The notes beneath the pieces were generated by a model. The model was not told the DNA's origin and did no database searches. It saw nothing but the letters and a program-made list of their open reading frames with translations. Of a stretch of DNA of 32,354 bases, positions 16,111-24,862 are shown piece by piece; positions within the stretch are counted from its first letter, which is position 1, and every line of letters starts with the position of its first letter. This DNA is from JBFWWW01 sp050245975 (lineage in GTDB: Bacteria; Pseudomonadota; Alphaproteobacteria; Rhizobiales; Hyphomicrobiaceae). The DNA lies in the NCBI GenBank assembly GCA_050245975.1, contig JBFWWW010000027.1, forward strand, positions 1-32,354. Reading direction: 5' to 3'. The translations under genes and the position numbers were made by a program.

Positions 16111-17598
16111 ATGATCGTTCCTTCCGACGCGGAAATCGCGGCGCAGAAACGCTTTTCGGATGATGGTGGCGACACCCTGCACGAGGAGTGCGGGGTGTTT
16201 GGCATTTTCGGCCACGAGGATGCCGCCGCGCTGACGGCTCTGGGGCTGCACGCGCTGCAGCATCGCGGCCAGGAAGGCTGCGGCATCGTCACCTACGACG
16301 GCACCCGCTTCCACAACGAGCGCCGGCTGGGGCTCGTGGGCGACAACTTCAACAAGGCCGACGTCATCCGCCGCCTGCAAGGCCACATGGCGGTCGGCCA
16401 TGTCCGCTACTCGACCACCGGCGACACCGTCCTGCGCAACGTCCAGCCGCTGTTCGCCGATCTCGACACGGGCGGCTTCGCGGTCGGCCACAATGGCAAC
16501 CTCACCAACGCCCTGACGCTGCGCAAGGAGCTGATCTCCTCGGGCGCCATCTGTCAGTCGACCTCGGACACCGAGGTCATCCTCCACCTCATTGCCCGCT
16601 CCAAGAAGCGGCGCATCATCGAGCGCTTCATCGACGCGCTGCGCCAGATCGAAGGCGCCTACGCGCTCGTCTGCCTCACCAACGACATGCTGATCGGCGC
16701 GCGCGACCCATACGGCATCCGTCCGCTGGTCCTCGGCAAGCTCAACGGCTCTTACGTGCTGGCCTCCGAAACGTGCGCTCTCGACATCGTCGGCGCCGAG
16801 TTCGTGCGCGAGATCGAGAACGGCGAGACGGTCACCATCACGGCCGAGGGCATCGAAAGCCATCGTCCCTTCCCGCGCCGACCGGCGCGCCCCTGCATCT
16901 TCGAGTACATCTACTTCGCCCGCCCCGACTCCGTCGTCGGCGGCCGCAATGTCTACGAGGTGCGCAAGCGCATGGGCAGCGAGCTGGCGCGCGAGGCGCC
17001 GGCCAATGCCGACGTGATCATCCCGGTGCCCGACTCCGGCGTGCCCGCCGCCATCGGCTTCGCGCAGCAGGCCGGCGTACCCTTCGAGCTTGGCATCATC
17101 CGCAACCACTACGTCGGCCGCACCTTCATCGAGCCGGAGCAGCGCATCCGCCAGCTGGGCGTCAAGCTGAAGCATTCCGCCAACGGCTACGCCGTGCGTG
17201 GCAACCGCATCGTCCTCGTCGACGACAGCGTGGTGCGCGGCACGACGTCGAAGAAGATCGTCGCCATGATGTTCGAGGCCGGCGCGCGCGAGGTGCACAT
17301 GCGCATCGCCAGCCCGCCGATCACGCATCCCGACTTCTACGGCATCGATACGCCGCGCACGAAGGACCTCCTTGCCGCCAACATGGACATCGAGGGCATG
17401 CGCGAGTTCATGGGCGCCACCAGCCTCTCGTTCCTGTCGGTCGACGGCATCTACCGCGCCATGGGCTTCGACCACCGCGACGATCGCACGCCGCAGTTCA
17501 CCGACCATTGCTTCACCGGCGACTACCCGACGCCGCTGCAGGATATGGACGGCGGCGAGCGCACGGCCCAGCTTTCGTTTCTCTCGGAAGTGCGCTGA
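16111..17598 (+). CDS. purF: amidophosphoribosyltransferase
   Basis: PurF makes phosphoribosylamine from PRPP and glutamine, the first committed step of purine synthesis. The 495-residue form starts at ATG 16111. It has a 26-residue propeptide ending before the catalytic Cys27 (HEECGVFGIFGHE), the N-terminal-nucleophile glutaminase domain (HRGQEGCGI, VGHVRYST, GHNGNLTN), and the PRPP-binding motif VLVDDSVVRGTTS. Positions that hold iron-sulfur ligands in the Bacillus enzyme are not cysteine here: HPDFYGID replaces the PCFYGID type, and TDHCFTGDYPT has no CxxC. This looks like the cluster-free E. coli type. A GTG at 16084 would add 9 residues without support. Confidence 0.96.
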   Translation: MIVPSDAEIAAQKRFSDDGGDTLHEECGVFGIFGHEDAAALTALGLHALQHRGQEGCGIVTYDGTRFHNERRLGLVGDNFNKADVIRRLQGHMAVGHVRYSTTGDTVLRNVQPLFADLDTGGFAVGHNGNLTNALTLRKELISSGAICQSTSDTEVILHLIARSKKRRIIERFIDALRQIEGAYALVCLTNDMLIGARDPYGIRPLVLGKLNGSYVLASETCALDIVGAEFVREIENGETVTITAEGIESHRPFPRRPARPCIFEYIYFARPDSVVGGRNVYEVRKRMGSELAREAPANADVIIPVPDSGVPAAIGFAQQAGVPFELGIIRNHYVGRTFIEPEQRIRQLGVKLKHSANGYAVRGNRIVLVDDSVVRGTTSKKIVAMMFEAGAREVHMRIASPPITHPDFYGIDTPRTKDLLAANMDIEGMREFMGATSLSFLSVDGIYRAMGFDHRDDRTPQFTDHCFTGDYPTPLQDMDGGERTAQLSFLSEVR

Positions 17599-17637
17599 AC
17601 GCCGATCCGACGGGAACCGGCCGCGCCGCCGCAGGTC

Positions 17638-17653
17638 GCAAGCCTGTGCTTGC
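17638..17653 (+). other. hairpin between purF and the SDR gene
   Basis: GCAAGC (17638-17643) and GCTTGC (17648-17653) pair perfectly around loop CTGT. No T run follows, so termination would have to be weak or Rho-assisted. The next gene starts 67 nt later. Confidence 0.35.
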
Positions 17654-17720
17654 CTCAGCCCGAAGGCGGGGTTAGCACGGTGCGCCGGTGCCCCTGCCGG
17701 CAGCCCACAGGACCCTGCCG

Positions 17721-18446
17721 ATGCCCGCCAAGCGCCTGTTGAACCGTCTGGCCCTCGTTACCGGCGCAACGCGCGGGATCGGCCGGGCCGTCGCCCGCGA
17801 ACTCGCCCGCGAAGGCGCACATCTGATCCTCGTCGGCCGCACGACCGGCGCCCTGGAGGAAGCCGACGACGAGATCCGCGCGCTCGGTGCCAGCGCCACG
17901 CTGCTGACGCTCGATCTGCGCCAGTCCGACAAGATCGACGGGCTCGGGCCCACCGTCTACCAGCGCTGGGGCAAGCTCGACATCCTCGTCGGCTGCGCCG
18001 GCATTCTGGGTCCGCTGTCGCCGATGGCGCATATCACGACCGATGCCTGGTCGGCCGTCATGGACATCAACGTCAACGCCAACTGGCGCCTGATCCGCAC
18101 GCTCGATCCGCTGCTGCGCCGCTCGGACGCCGGCCGCGCGGTCTTCGCCACATCCGGCGCGGCGACCAGCAACGATGCCTACTGGGGTCCCTACGCCACC
18201 TCGAAGGCCGCCCTCGATGCGCTCGTGCGGTGCTATGCCGCCGAGCTCGTCAACACGCCGGTGCGCGCCAATCTCGTGAGCCCCGGCCCGATCCGCACGG
18301 GCATGCGCGCGAAGGCCTTCCCGGGCGAGGACCCCGCCACGCTCAAGACGCCGGAGGACGTCGCGCCGCTGTTCGTGCGCCTGTGCGATCCCGAGCTGAC
18401 CGACAACGGCCGCATCTATCACTTCAAGACCGGGGCCGTCACCTAG
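17721..18446 (+). CDS. SDR family oxidoreductase downstream of purF
   Basis: A 241-residue short-chain dehydrogenase/reductase with cofactor motif TGATRGIG (residues 14-21) and catalytic Ser145, Tyr158 and Lys162 (YATSK). An Arg after beta-strand 2 (LVGRTTG) suggests NADP(H). The usual NNAG is replaced by GCAG (91-94), a departure at the asparagine of the catalytic tetrad. The C-terminus (SPGPIRTGMRAKAFPGED, then RLCDPELTDNGRIYHFKTG) resembles YciK-type SDRs. The substrate is unknown. The start ATG at 17721 has AGGA upstream; a GTG 11 codons earlier is less likely. purF followed by this SDR is a recurring order in Hyphomicrobiales. Its stop codon shares a CTAG with the convergent MBL gene. 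Confidence 0.85.
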   Translation: MPAKRLLNRLALVTGATRGIGRAVARELAREGAHLILVGRTTGALEEADDEIRALGASATLLTLDLRQSDKIDGLGPTVYQRWGKLDILVGCAGILGPLSPMAHITTDAWSAVMDINVNANWRLIRTLDPLLRRSDAGRAVFATSGAATSNDAYWGPYATSKAALDALVRCYAAELVNTPVRANLVSPGPIRTGMRAKAFPGEDPATLKTPEDVAPLFVRLCDPELTDNGRIYHFKTGAVT

Positions 18447-19237
18447 AGGTCGATGGTCATTCCATCGTAGCCGGGTTCGACGCCTGCGGGCAGGTCGCGC
18501 TGCAGGGTCGCGTAGTCGAGCTCGCTCGTCATGTGCGTCAGGATCGCGCGGCGCGGCTTCAGCCGCTCGATCCAGGACAGCGCGTCGCGCAGGCTGAAGT
18601 GGCTCGGATGCGCGTGAAGCCGGAGCGCGTCGACGATCCATACGTCGAGGCCTTCGAGCAACGGCAGCGACGCGTCCGGAATGTCGGAAACGTCCGGCGA
18701 ATAGGCGAGCGCCCCGATCCGGTAGCCAAGGGAGGCGATGTCGCCGTGCGTCTGCCCGATGGCGATCGCGGCAATGCGGCCACCGGCGCCGTCCACGTCG
18801 ATGCAGTCGCCGGGGCCGATCTCGTGTGCGTTGAGGATCGCCGGATAGCTGCTGCCCGGATTGGGCTTGAAGCAGTAGCCGAAGCGCGTCGTCAGGCTTG
18901 TCAGGGTGGCGCGGTCGCAATAGGCGGGGATGCGCCGCTTCATGCCATACGACACGACGCGCAGATCGTCGATGCCGTGCGTATGGTCGGCATGGTCGTG
19001 CGTATAGAGCAGGCTGTCGATCTCATCGACCCGCGTGTCGATCAATTGCTGGCGGATATCGGGCGGGGTGTCGATCAGCGCCGTCGTCACGCCGCGCCCC
19101 TGGCGCTTCTGCACCAGCGCCGCACAGCGGCGTCGCCGGTTGCGCGGGTTTTGCGGATCGCAGTTGCCCCAGATATTGCCGATGCGCGGCACGCCGCCGG
19201 AGGACCCCGTTCCCAGAAGCGTGACGCGCACGGTCAT
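18443..19237 (-). CDS. MBL fold metallo-hydrolase (PhnP-like)
   Basis: A 264-residue metallo-beta-lactamase-fold protein. It begins TVRVTLLGTGSSGGVPR, typical of the PhnP/RNase Z-like branch. The metal motif is THDHADHTHG (His80, His82, Asp84, His85), with a further ligand candidate in GQTHGDIASLGYR, and LTHMTSELDY near the end. Relatives include PhnP, a cyclic phosphodiesterase, but there are no phosphonate genes nearby, so substrate is open. The ATG at 19237 overlaps the tatD stop (ATGA), so the two are coupled. tatD followed by this gene is a standing pair in alphaproteobacteria, which hints at a nucleic-acid or nucleotide clean-up role (inference). Confidence 0.88.
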   Translation of the reverse strand: MTVRVTLLGTGSSGGVPRIGNIWGNCDPQNPRNRRRRCAALVQKRQGRGVTTALIDTPPDIRQQLIDTRVDEIDSLLYTHDHADHTHGIDDLRVVSYGMKRRIPAYCDRATLTSLTTRFGYCFKPNPGSSYPAILNAHEIGPGDCIDVDGAGGRIAAIAIGQTHGDIASLGYRIGALAYSPDVSDIPDASLPLLEGLDVWIVDALRLHAHPSHFSLRDALSWIERLKPRRAILTHMTSELDYATLQRDLPAGVEPGYDGMTIDL

Positions 19238-20031
19238 GGCCTTTCGAGCCCGAGGTCGCGCGGCGCCTTCTCGTAATAGCGCAGGAAGTTCGCCGTCGTG
19301 GCGGCCGCCATCTCCTCCGCAGAAACGCCCTTCACGCGCGCCAGCTCGGCGGCCGTGTGCACGACATAGGCCGGCTCGTTGCACTTGCCGCGATAGGGGT
19401 CTGGCGCGAGATAGGGCGCATCCGTCTCCACCAGCAGACGGTCCATCGGCACCTCGGCCGCCACCGCGCGCAGTGCTTCGGATTTCTTGAACGTGATGAT
19501 GCCGGAGAACGACACCATCATGCCGAGCGCAAGCGCGCGCCGCGCCAGGTCCGCCCCGCCCGTGAAGCAGTGCAGCACCGCCTTGAACGTCCCCTTCGCC
19601 ATCTCCTCCTCGAGGATGCGCGCCGTGTCGTCGTCGGCATCGCGCGCATGGATCTCGAGCGGCAGCCCCGTGATCCGGGCAGCGGCGATGTGGGTGCGGA
19701 ACCCCTGCTCCTGCGCTGCCTTGGGGCTGTTGTCGTAGAAGTAGTCGAGCCCCGCCTCGCCGATCGCCACCACCTTGGGATGCTCGGCAAGGCGCGCGAT
19801 CTCGTCGGCGCCGATGTCGAGCTCCTCGTGCGCGTGATGGGGGTGTGTGCCGACCGAGCAGAAGACGTTGGGATACGGCGCGACGATCTCCAGCAGTTCG
19901 GGAAACCGGCGGATGCGCGTCGAGATCGACACCAGCGCGCCGACGCCCGACTTTGCCGCCCGCGCCACGACGCCGTCGCGGTCGGCCGCAAAGTCGGGAA
20001 AATCGAGATGACAGTGGTGGTCGACCAGCAT
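19234..20031 (-). CDS. tatD: TatD family metal-dependent DNase
   Basis: TatD proteins are TIM-barrel amidohydrolase-fold nucleases with 3'-5' exonuclease activity on DNA. The 265-residue protein has the metal-binding HCHLD at residues 6-10. It also has CSVGTHPHHA, GEAGLDYFYD, LEIHARDAD, HCFTGG and LLVETDAPYLAPDPYRGK, the ordered TatD blocks. It starts at 20031 with the TGATG overlap to metG (its ATG shares a base with the metG stop) and ends with an ATGA overlap to the MBL gene. The three are therefore translated in a chain. Confidence 0.94.
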   Translation of the reverse strand: MLVDHHCHLDFPDFAADRDGVVARAAKSGVGALVSISTRIRRFPELLEIVAPYPNVFCSVGTHPHHAHEELDIGADEIARLAEHPKVVAIGEAGLDYFYDNSPKAAQEQGFRTHIAAARITGLPLEIHARDADDDTARILEEEMAKGTFKAVLHCFTGGADLARRALALGMMVSFSGIITFKKSEALRAVAAEVPMDRLLVETDAPYLAPDPYRGKCNEPAYVVHTAAELARVKGVSAEEMAAATTANFLRYYEKAPRDLGLERP

Positions 20032-21602
20032 CACCCCTCGCTTTGATCCACATGGCGCGGGAACACGCCCGCGGGCTGCGGGATCGCGGTTCCAGGCGCC
20101 AGCCGTCCGGCGGTACCGAGACGGGAGAAGTCGCGCGCGTCCGCCGCCTGCCCCAGGCTGTCCAGCAGGCGCGCCGAGGCGACCGGCGTCACCGGTGCGG
20201 CGAGGATGGCGACCTGCCGCACGACCTCGGCCGTCACGTAGAGGATGGTTTCCATCCGCTTCGGATCGGTCTTGCGCTTGGCCCACGGCTCCTCGCCCGC
20301 GAAATAGCGGTTGGCGTCGGCGACGACCGTCCACACCGCGTCGAGGTACTGCTTGATCGCCTGCCGGTCCATGGCGGCGCGCGTCGCCGCACGCAGTCCG
20401 TCCGCCGCGGCGAGGATCGCCTGGTCGGCCTCGCTCAACACGCCGGGCTCGGGCAGCTTGCCGCCGCAGTTCTTGAAGATCATCGACAGCGAGCGCTGGG
20501 CGAGGTTTCCCAGGTCGTTGGCGAGATCGGCATTGGTGCGGTTGACGATCGCCTCGTGGCTGTAGCTGCCGTCCTGTCCGAACGCGGCCTCGCGCAGGAA
20601 GAAGTAGCGCACCTGGTCGACGCCGTAGCCGGCAACGAGATCGAAGGGATCTACGACGTTGCCGACCGACTTCGACATCTTCTCCCCCCGGTTGTAGAGG
20701 AAGCCGTGTGCGAACACACGGAGCGGCAGGGCGATGCCGGCCGACATCAGGAACGCCGGCCAGTACACGGCATGGAACCGCACGATGTCCTTGCCGATGA
20801 TGTGCACATTGGCCGGCCAGTAATGCCAGCGCGGCGCCGTCGCGTCGGGAAATCCCGCGGCCGTGATGTAGTTCGTGAGCGCATCGACCCACACGTACAT
20901 CACGTGCCCCTGGCCCTCGCGGCGGCCGCCTTCGGGCTCGGGCACCTTGATGCCCCAGTCCAGCGTCTTGCGCGAGATCGACAGGTCCTGCAGGCCGGCG
21001 CGCACGAAGCTCACGACCTCGTTGCGCCGCTCGGGCGGCAGGATGAAGTCGGGATTGGCCTCGTAGTGGGCCAGCAGGCGGTCCTGGAACGCGGACAGGC
21101 GGAAGAAGTAGGTCTCCTCCTCCGTCCACTCGACGGGCGAACCCAGCGGTTCGCGGCGGACGCCGTCGGGGCCCACCGTCGTCTCGCCTTCGTCGAAATA
21201 GGCTTCCTGGCGGACCGAGTACCAGCCGCCGTACTTGCCCAGGTAGATATCGCCCGCTTTCTCCATGCGCCGCCAGATCTCCTCCGACGCGCGATGATGC
21301 CGCGGCTCCGTGGTGCGGATGAAGTCGTCCTGCGACACGTCGAGTGCCGTCATCATCTCGCGGAAGCGCTGCGAGTTGCGGTCGGCCAGCGCCTGCGGCG
21401 CGACGCCCTCGGCGACCGCCGTCTGCTTCATCTTCAGGCCGTGCTCGTCGGTGCCCGTCAGGAAGAAGACGTCCTTGCCGTCGAGGCGCTCGAAGCGCGC
21501 GATCGCATCGGTCGCCAGCGCCGTATAGGCGTGGCCGATGTGCGGAGCCCCGTTCGGATAGAAGATCGGCGTGGTGATGTAGAATGTCTTGTGCGCGCTC
21601 AT
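20031..21602 (-). CDS. metG: methionyl-tRNA synthetase
   Basis: MetRS charges initiator and elongator tRNA with methionine. The 523-residue class I synthetase has HIGH at 21-24 (NGAPHIGHAYTAL), TGTDEHGLK, the VDALTNYITAAGFP core and KMSKS at 308-312. It ends in the anticodon-binding helical domain. Two things are absent compared with E. coli MetRS. The connective region between about 115 and 165 lacks the zinc-binding cysteine pairs, and there is no C-terminal EMAP-like tRNA-binding domain. This is the short type known from many alphaproteobacteria. The frame runs 26 codons further upstream, but MSAHKTFYITTPIFYPN is the family start. Confidence 0.96.
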   Translation of the reverse strand: MSAHKTFYITTPIFYPNGAPHIGHAYTALATDAIARFERLDGKDVFFLTGTDEHGLKMKQTAVAEGVAPQALADRNSQRFREMMTALDVSQDDFIRTTEPRHHRASEEIWRRMEKAGDIYLGKYGGWYSVRQEAYFDEGETTVGPDGVRREPLGSPVEWTEEETYFFRLSAFQDRLLAHYEANPDFILPPERRNEVVSFVRAGLQDLSISRKTLDWGIKVPEPEGGRREGQGHVMYVWVDALTNYITAAGFPDATAPRWHYWPANVHIIGKDIVRFHAVYWPAFLMSAGIALPLRVFAHGFLYNRGEKMSKSVGNVVDPFDLVAGYGVDQVRYFFLREAAFGQDGSYSHEAIVNRTNADLANDLGNLAQRSLSMIFKNCGGKLPEPGVLSEADQAILAAADGLRAATRAAMDRQAIKQYLDAVWTVVADANRYFAGEEPWAKRKTDPKRMETILYVTAEVVRQVAILAAPVTPVASARLLDSLGQAADARDFSRLGTAGRLAPGTAIPQPAGVFPRHVDQSEG

Positions 21603-21770
21603 GGCGGCGAAGTCCGTCTGTGATGGCTGAACAGTCGTGGGCCGGCCGGCGGCCGGCAGGCCGTGCTCGAACGTCAGCACATTCGCCCGCGCAGGCGCGC
21701 AGGCGTCGGGAGGCTGGCCGATGCGGGGGCGTCGTGTCCCATGGTGTCGAGTCGTCTTCCGTCTTCGCCG

Positions 21771-22910
21771 TTACGCCGGCCCGGCACCCGCACCGGGCTC
21801 GCCGCGCGCCACCGCTTCGATCCGCAAAAAAGTGTCGAGAAGCAAGGCCTTGCGATCAAGATTGAGGGCCAGGCCCTCGGCTGTGTCGCGCAGCACTGTT
21901 TCCCACAACCCCGCCCATGAGGCAAGCCTGCCCTTGCCGATGAGACGCGCGGCCGCCGTCTTGTGCTCAGGCCGGCCCTCGCCGGTCGCAGCCGCCCGCA
22001 CGATCTGCTCGAGCCCGTCGAGCAGCAATTCGTTGAAGATGGCGAACCGTGCGTCGCTCGCCCCGCCCAGCTCGTCGGCGAGCGCATGAACCGCGGGCCA
22101 GTCGATGCGCGGGAGTGCGGCCAGGATCGCGGCGACGCGGTCGACGAGATCGAGCCCCTTTTCCGCCGACAGCGCCAGCGCCCGCCCCACGCTGCCGCCG
22201 GATGCCGCATGCAGCCTGGCGACCGCATCGCCGGCAAGGATATCGACGCCCGCAGCCTCCTGCGCCGCGCGCAACGCGGAGGCGAATGCGTCGAGATCGA
22301 GCGGTTTCAGGGCCAGCACGCGGCAGCGCGAACGGATCGTCGGCAGCAGGTGCGCCGGATCCCGGCTGAGCAGCAGGAAGACGGTGCGCGGCGGCGGCTC
22401 CTCGAGGGACTTGAGCAGCGCGTTGGCGGCTGCCGGGTTGAGGTCATCGGCCGTGTCGACGATGACGATGCGCCAGACGTCGTCGCCGGCCGTGTGCGTG
22501 AGGAACGCACGCAGGCGGCGCACCTCGTCCACCGGCACGACGCTCATGTGGCGCTTGCCCTTCGGGTCGTACGGACGGCGCAGCGCGAGCAAGCCCGCAT
22601 GCGACAACGCCGCCACCTGCCGCGCGGCGGGCGACGCCTCGTCCACGGTCAAACCGGGACCCGATCGTTGCGCCGGGGCGGCAAATGCGTAGCGGGCGAG
22701 GCGGTAGGCGAGCGTTGCCTTGCCGATTCCGCCTGGTCCCGTGATGAGCCAGCCGTGATGCATCCGGCCGGAATCGAACGCCTGCCTGAGTGCGGCTTCG
22801 GCATCCTCGTGCCCGAACAGCACGAACGTTTCGCGCGGGTGCGCGAAGCCCTCGATGCGATCCGCTTCCGGCAGCGGCTCGATGTCCTGGACGGCGGGTA
22901 CACGCGCCAT
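21771..22910 (-). CDS. holB: DNA polymerase III subunit delta'
   Basis: Delta' is the stator of the clamp loader that places the sliding clamp on DNA. The 379-residue AAA+ protein has a P-loop GPGGIGKAT at 58-66 after the conserved FGHEDAEAALRQAF. It also has DEVRRLRAFL, a Walker B-like IVIVDTADDLN, ALLKSLEEPP and the SRC motif (TIRSRC). A C-terminal collar domain follows. The cysteines of the delta' zinc site are not evident after the P-loop. The ATG at 22910 shares a base with the tmk stop (TGATG); a GTG one codon upstream is possible. A 168-nt gap separates it from metG. Confidence 0.9.
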   Translation of the reverse strand: MARVPAVQDIEPLPEADRIEGFAHPRETFVLFGHEDAEAALRQAFDSGRMHHGWLITGPGGIGKATLAYRLARYAFAAPAQRSGPGLTVDEASPAARQVAALSHAGLLALRRPYDPKGKRHMSVVPVDEVRRLRAFLTHTAGDDVWRIVIVDTADDLNPAAANALLKSLEEPPPRTVFLLLSRDPAHLLPTIRSRCRVLALKPLDLDAFASALRAAQEAAGVDILAGDAVARLHAASGGSVGRALALSAEKGLDLVDRVAAILAALPRIDWPAVHALADELGGASDARFAIFNELLLDGLEQIVRAAATGEGRPEHKTAAARLIGKGRLASWAGLWETVLRDTAEGLALNLDRKALLLDTFLRIEAVARGEPGAGAGPA

Positions 22911-23557
22911 CACGTCACCCCGAGACGGTCCGAGACCAGCGTCCAGACCTGCTGCGCAATTAGCTCAGGGGCCGCCGTGCCGTCGATCACAGCGCAGCGG
23001 CCGGCCTCCCTGCGTGCGATACCTAGAAATCCGGCGCGCAGCTTCTCGTGAAAGTCGAGATCGCGAGCCTCGAACCGGTCGGCTGCATCCGCTCCGGTGC
23101 GGCGCGCCTCGGCACGGGCGAGCCCCGACGCCGCGTCGATGTCGAGCACGATGGTGAGATCGGGACGCGTTTCGCCAACCACCACACGCTCGAGCATATC
23201 GAGCGTTGCATCAGGCACGCCGCCGATGCCCTGATAGACGCGCGTGGAATCGGAAAAGCGGTCGCAGATCACCCAGCGCCCTTCGGCCAGCGCCGGGCGG
23301 ATCATCTGCGCCAGATGATCGACGCGGGCGGCGCTGAACAGCAGCGCCTCGCTGAGCGCGTCCGCCGCAGGACCACTGTTCGACAGCACGAGGTCGCGAA
23401 TGCGCTCGGCCAGCGGCGAGCCGCCAGGCTCGCGCGTCACGATGCTGGCGATGCCGGCTGCGCGCAGCCGATCGGCCAGCAGACGGGCCTGGGTCGATTT
23501 GCCCGCCCCTTCCCCGCCTTCGAATGTGATGAAGCGCGCACGCGCCACGTCAGGCAT
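22910..23557 (-). CDS. tmk: thymidylate kinase
   Basis: Tmk phosphorylates dTMP to dTDP with ATP. The 215-residue protein has the P-loop GGEGAGKST (14-22), the DRX-type TREPGGSPLAERIR, VICDRFSDST, the QGIGGV thymidine site and a LID region near ADRFEARDLDFHEKLRAGF. In Tmk types a basic residue sits either in the P-loop or in the LID. Here the P-loop has Glu-Gly-Ala (E. coli-like), and the LID bears arginines in EARRTGADA. It is followed directly by holB (TGATG) and lies 24 nt after the carboxypeptidase gene. The tmk-holB pair is widely conserved. Confidence 0.95.
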   Translation of the reverse strand: MPDVARARFITFEGGEGAGKSTQARLLADRLRAAGIASIVTREPGGSPLAERIRDLVLSNSGPAADALSEALLFSAARVDHLAQMIRPALAEGRWVICDRFSDSTRVYQGIGGVPDATLDMLERVVVGETRPDLTIVLDIDAASGLARAEARRTGADAADRFEARDLDFHEKLRAGFLGIARREAGRCAVIDGTAAPELIAQQVWTLVSDRLGVT

Positions 23558-23581
23558 CTCCCCGGACCGGAGTCCGTCCGC

Positions 23582-24778
23582 TCACGGTATCCAACGGGTC
23601 GCCCGAAAGAACAGCGAATCGAGCCCGCGGCGCACGACGCCGGCGCGATCGACGTCTTCGGCAGCCTTGAGCGGCACCTCGTTGATCGTGTCATTCGCCG
23701 CGGTGACCTTGAGCACCGCAACGGTCTCGCCCTTCTTGATCGGCGGCTTGAGGGGCTTCTGGTAGCGGATTTCCGCCCGCAGCCGCTGATTTGCGGTGGC
23801 GCGCGGCAGCAGTACGGTAACGGGTCCCGCAGCGCCCGTCAGCGGCACATAGAACCGCTCGCCGCCCCACACGCGCGCTTCGCCCACCACCTCGCCGGCA
23901 TCGAACAGCGTGAACTCCGAGAAACTCTTGAAGCCCCACTCCAGAAGCCGTGCCGTCTCGTCCTTGCGCTCGGCAGCGCTCGGCAGGCCGGCAACGACGG
24001 CGATCAGCCGCCGGTTCTCCTGCTTGGCCGAGGCGACCATGCCGTAGCCCGATTCCTTCACGTAGCCGGTCTTGAGGCCGTCGACGCCGATAGCGAGCGA
24101 CAGCAGAGGATTGCGATTGAAGAACTTGTGCTTGCGGTAGGGAAATTCACGCAGGCCGAAATAGGCGTATTGCTGGGGATACTCGTGAATGATGTAGCGC
24201 GCCAGCAGCGCCAGCTCGCGCACGGTCATCAGATGACCGGGATCGTAAAGACCCGTAGGATTGCGAAAGGTCGACTTCGGCAGGCCGATGCGGCGTGCTT
24301 CGTCGGTCATCAGCTTGGCGAAGGCCGCTTCGCTGCCGGCCATCCCCTCGGCGATGGCGATCGCGGCATCGTTGCCCGATTGAACGGTAATGCCCTTGAT
24401 GAGCTCTTCCAGCGTCGCCTTGGTGTTCACCGGCACGAACATCGCGGACGTGCCGGACGGCGCCCCGCCCGTGCGCCAGGCGTGCTCGCTCATCAGGAAC
24501 TCGTCGTCGAGCTTGAGCTGCCCGGCCTTGATCGCCTTGAACGCCACGGCGAGCGTCATCAGTTTGCTCATGCTCGCCGGCGGCACCAGCGTGTCGGCAT
24601 CGCGCTGCAGGAGAATGGCGCCGGTATCGGCATCCATCAGAATGGCATGGGGTGCCCGCGTCGGCGCCTCGCTGCTCGATGCCGCCTCGGCACGCAGAGG
24701 CAGGCACAGCATGACGGCCGCGACCGCGAGCCAGGCCGCCGCGTACCGGACCATCTCAAGATATCTGTCCAGTCGCAT
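23582..24778 (-). CDS. D-alanyl-D-alanine carboxypeptidase (PBP5/6 type)
   Basis: A low-molecular-weight penicillin-binding protein that trims the terminal D-Ala of stem peptides in the periplasm. From the ATG at 24778 it has 398 residues. A signal peptide (about 1-33, hydrophobic AAAWLAVAAVMLCLPL, likely cut after AEA) is followed by the serine-peptidase domain. The three motifs are present: SMSK (Ser69, Lys72), SGN (134-136) and KTG (236-238). A PBP5-type C-terminal beta domain ends the protein. Alternative starts lie at 24799 and 24754, and no strong ribosome-binding site separates them. The gene corresponds to dacC/dacF-like genes found before tmk in rhizobia; I leave the symbol empty because paralogues are hard to tell apart. 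Confidence 0.93.
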   Translation of the reverse strand: MRLDRYLEMVRYAAAWLAVAAVMLCLPLRAEAASSSEAPTRAPHAILMDADTGAILLQRDADTLVPPASMSKLMTLAVAFKAIKAGQLKLDDEFLMSEHAWRTGGAPSGTSAMFVPVNTKATLEELIKGITVQSGNDAAIAIAEGMAGSEAAFAKLMTDEARRIGLPKSTFRNPTGLYDPGHLMTVRELALLARYIIHEYPQQYAYFGLREFPYRKHKFFNRNPLLSLAIGVDGLKTGYVKESGYGMVASAKQENRRLIAVVAGLPSAAERKDETARLLEWGFKSFSEFTLFDAGEVVGEARVWGGERFYVPLTGAAGPVTVLLPRATANQRLRAEIRYQKPLKPPIKKGETVAVLKVTAANDTINEVPLKAAEDVDRAGVVRRGLDSLFFRATRWIP

Positions 24779-24862
24779 GAAACCGCGCAGAATCCACATC
24801 CTGATGATTGGCAGGCGACTATCGCGGCAGCAGCCGTGCAAAGTCAATCCTGGTGGCCATCC

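Noticed and set aside
15802..17508. 568-codon minus-strand frame over purF
   Set aside because: Antisense to purF; composition is typical of reverse-frame high-GC sequence.
19845..21623. 592-codon plus-strand frame over metG and the start of tatD
   Set aside because: Antisense to metG with HIGH and KMSKS motifs; no support.
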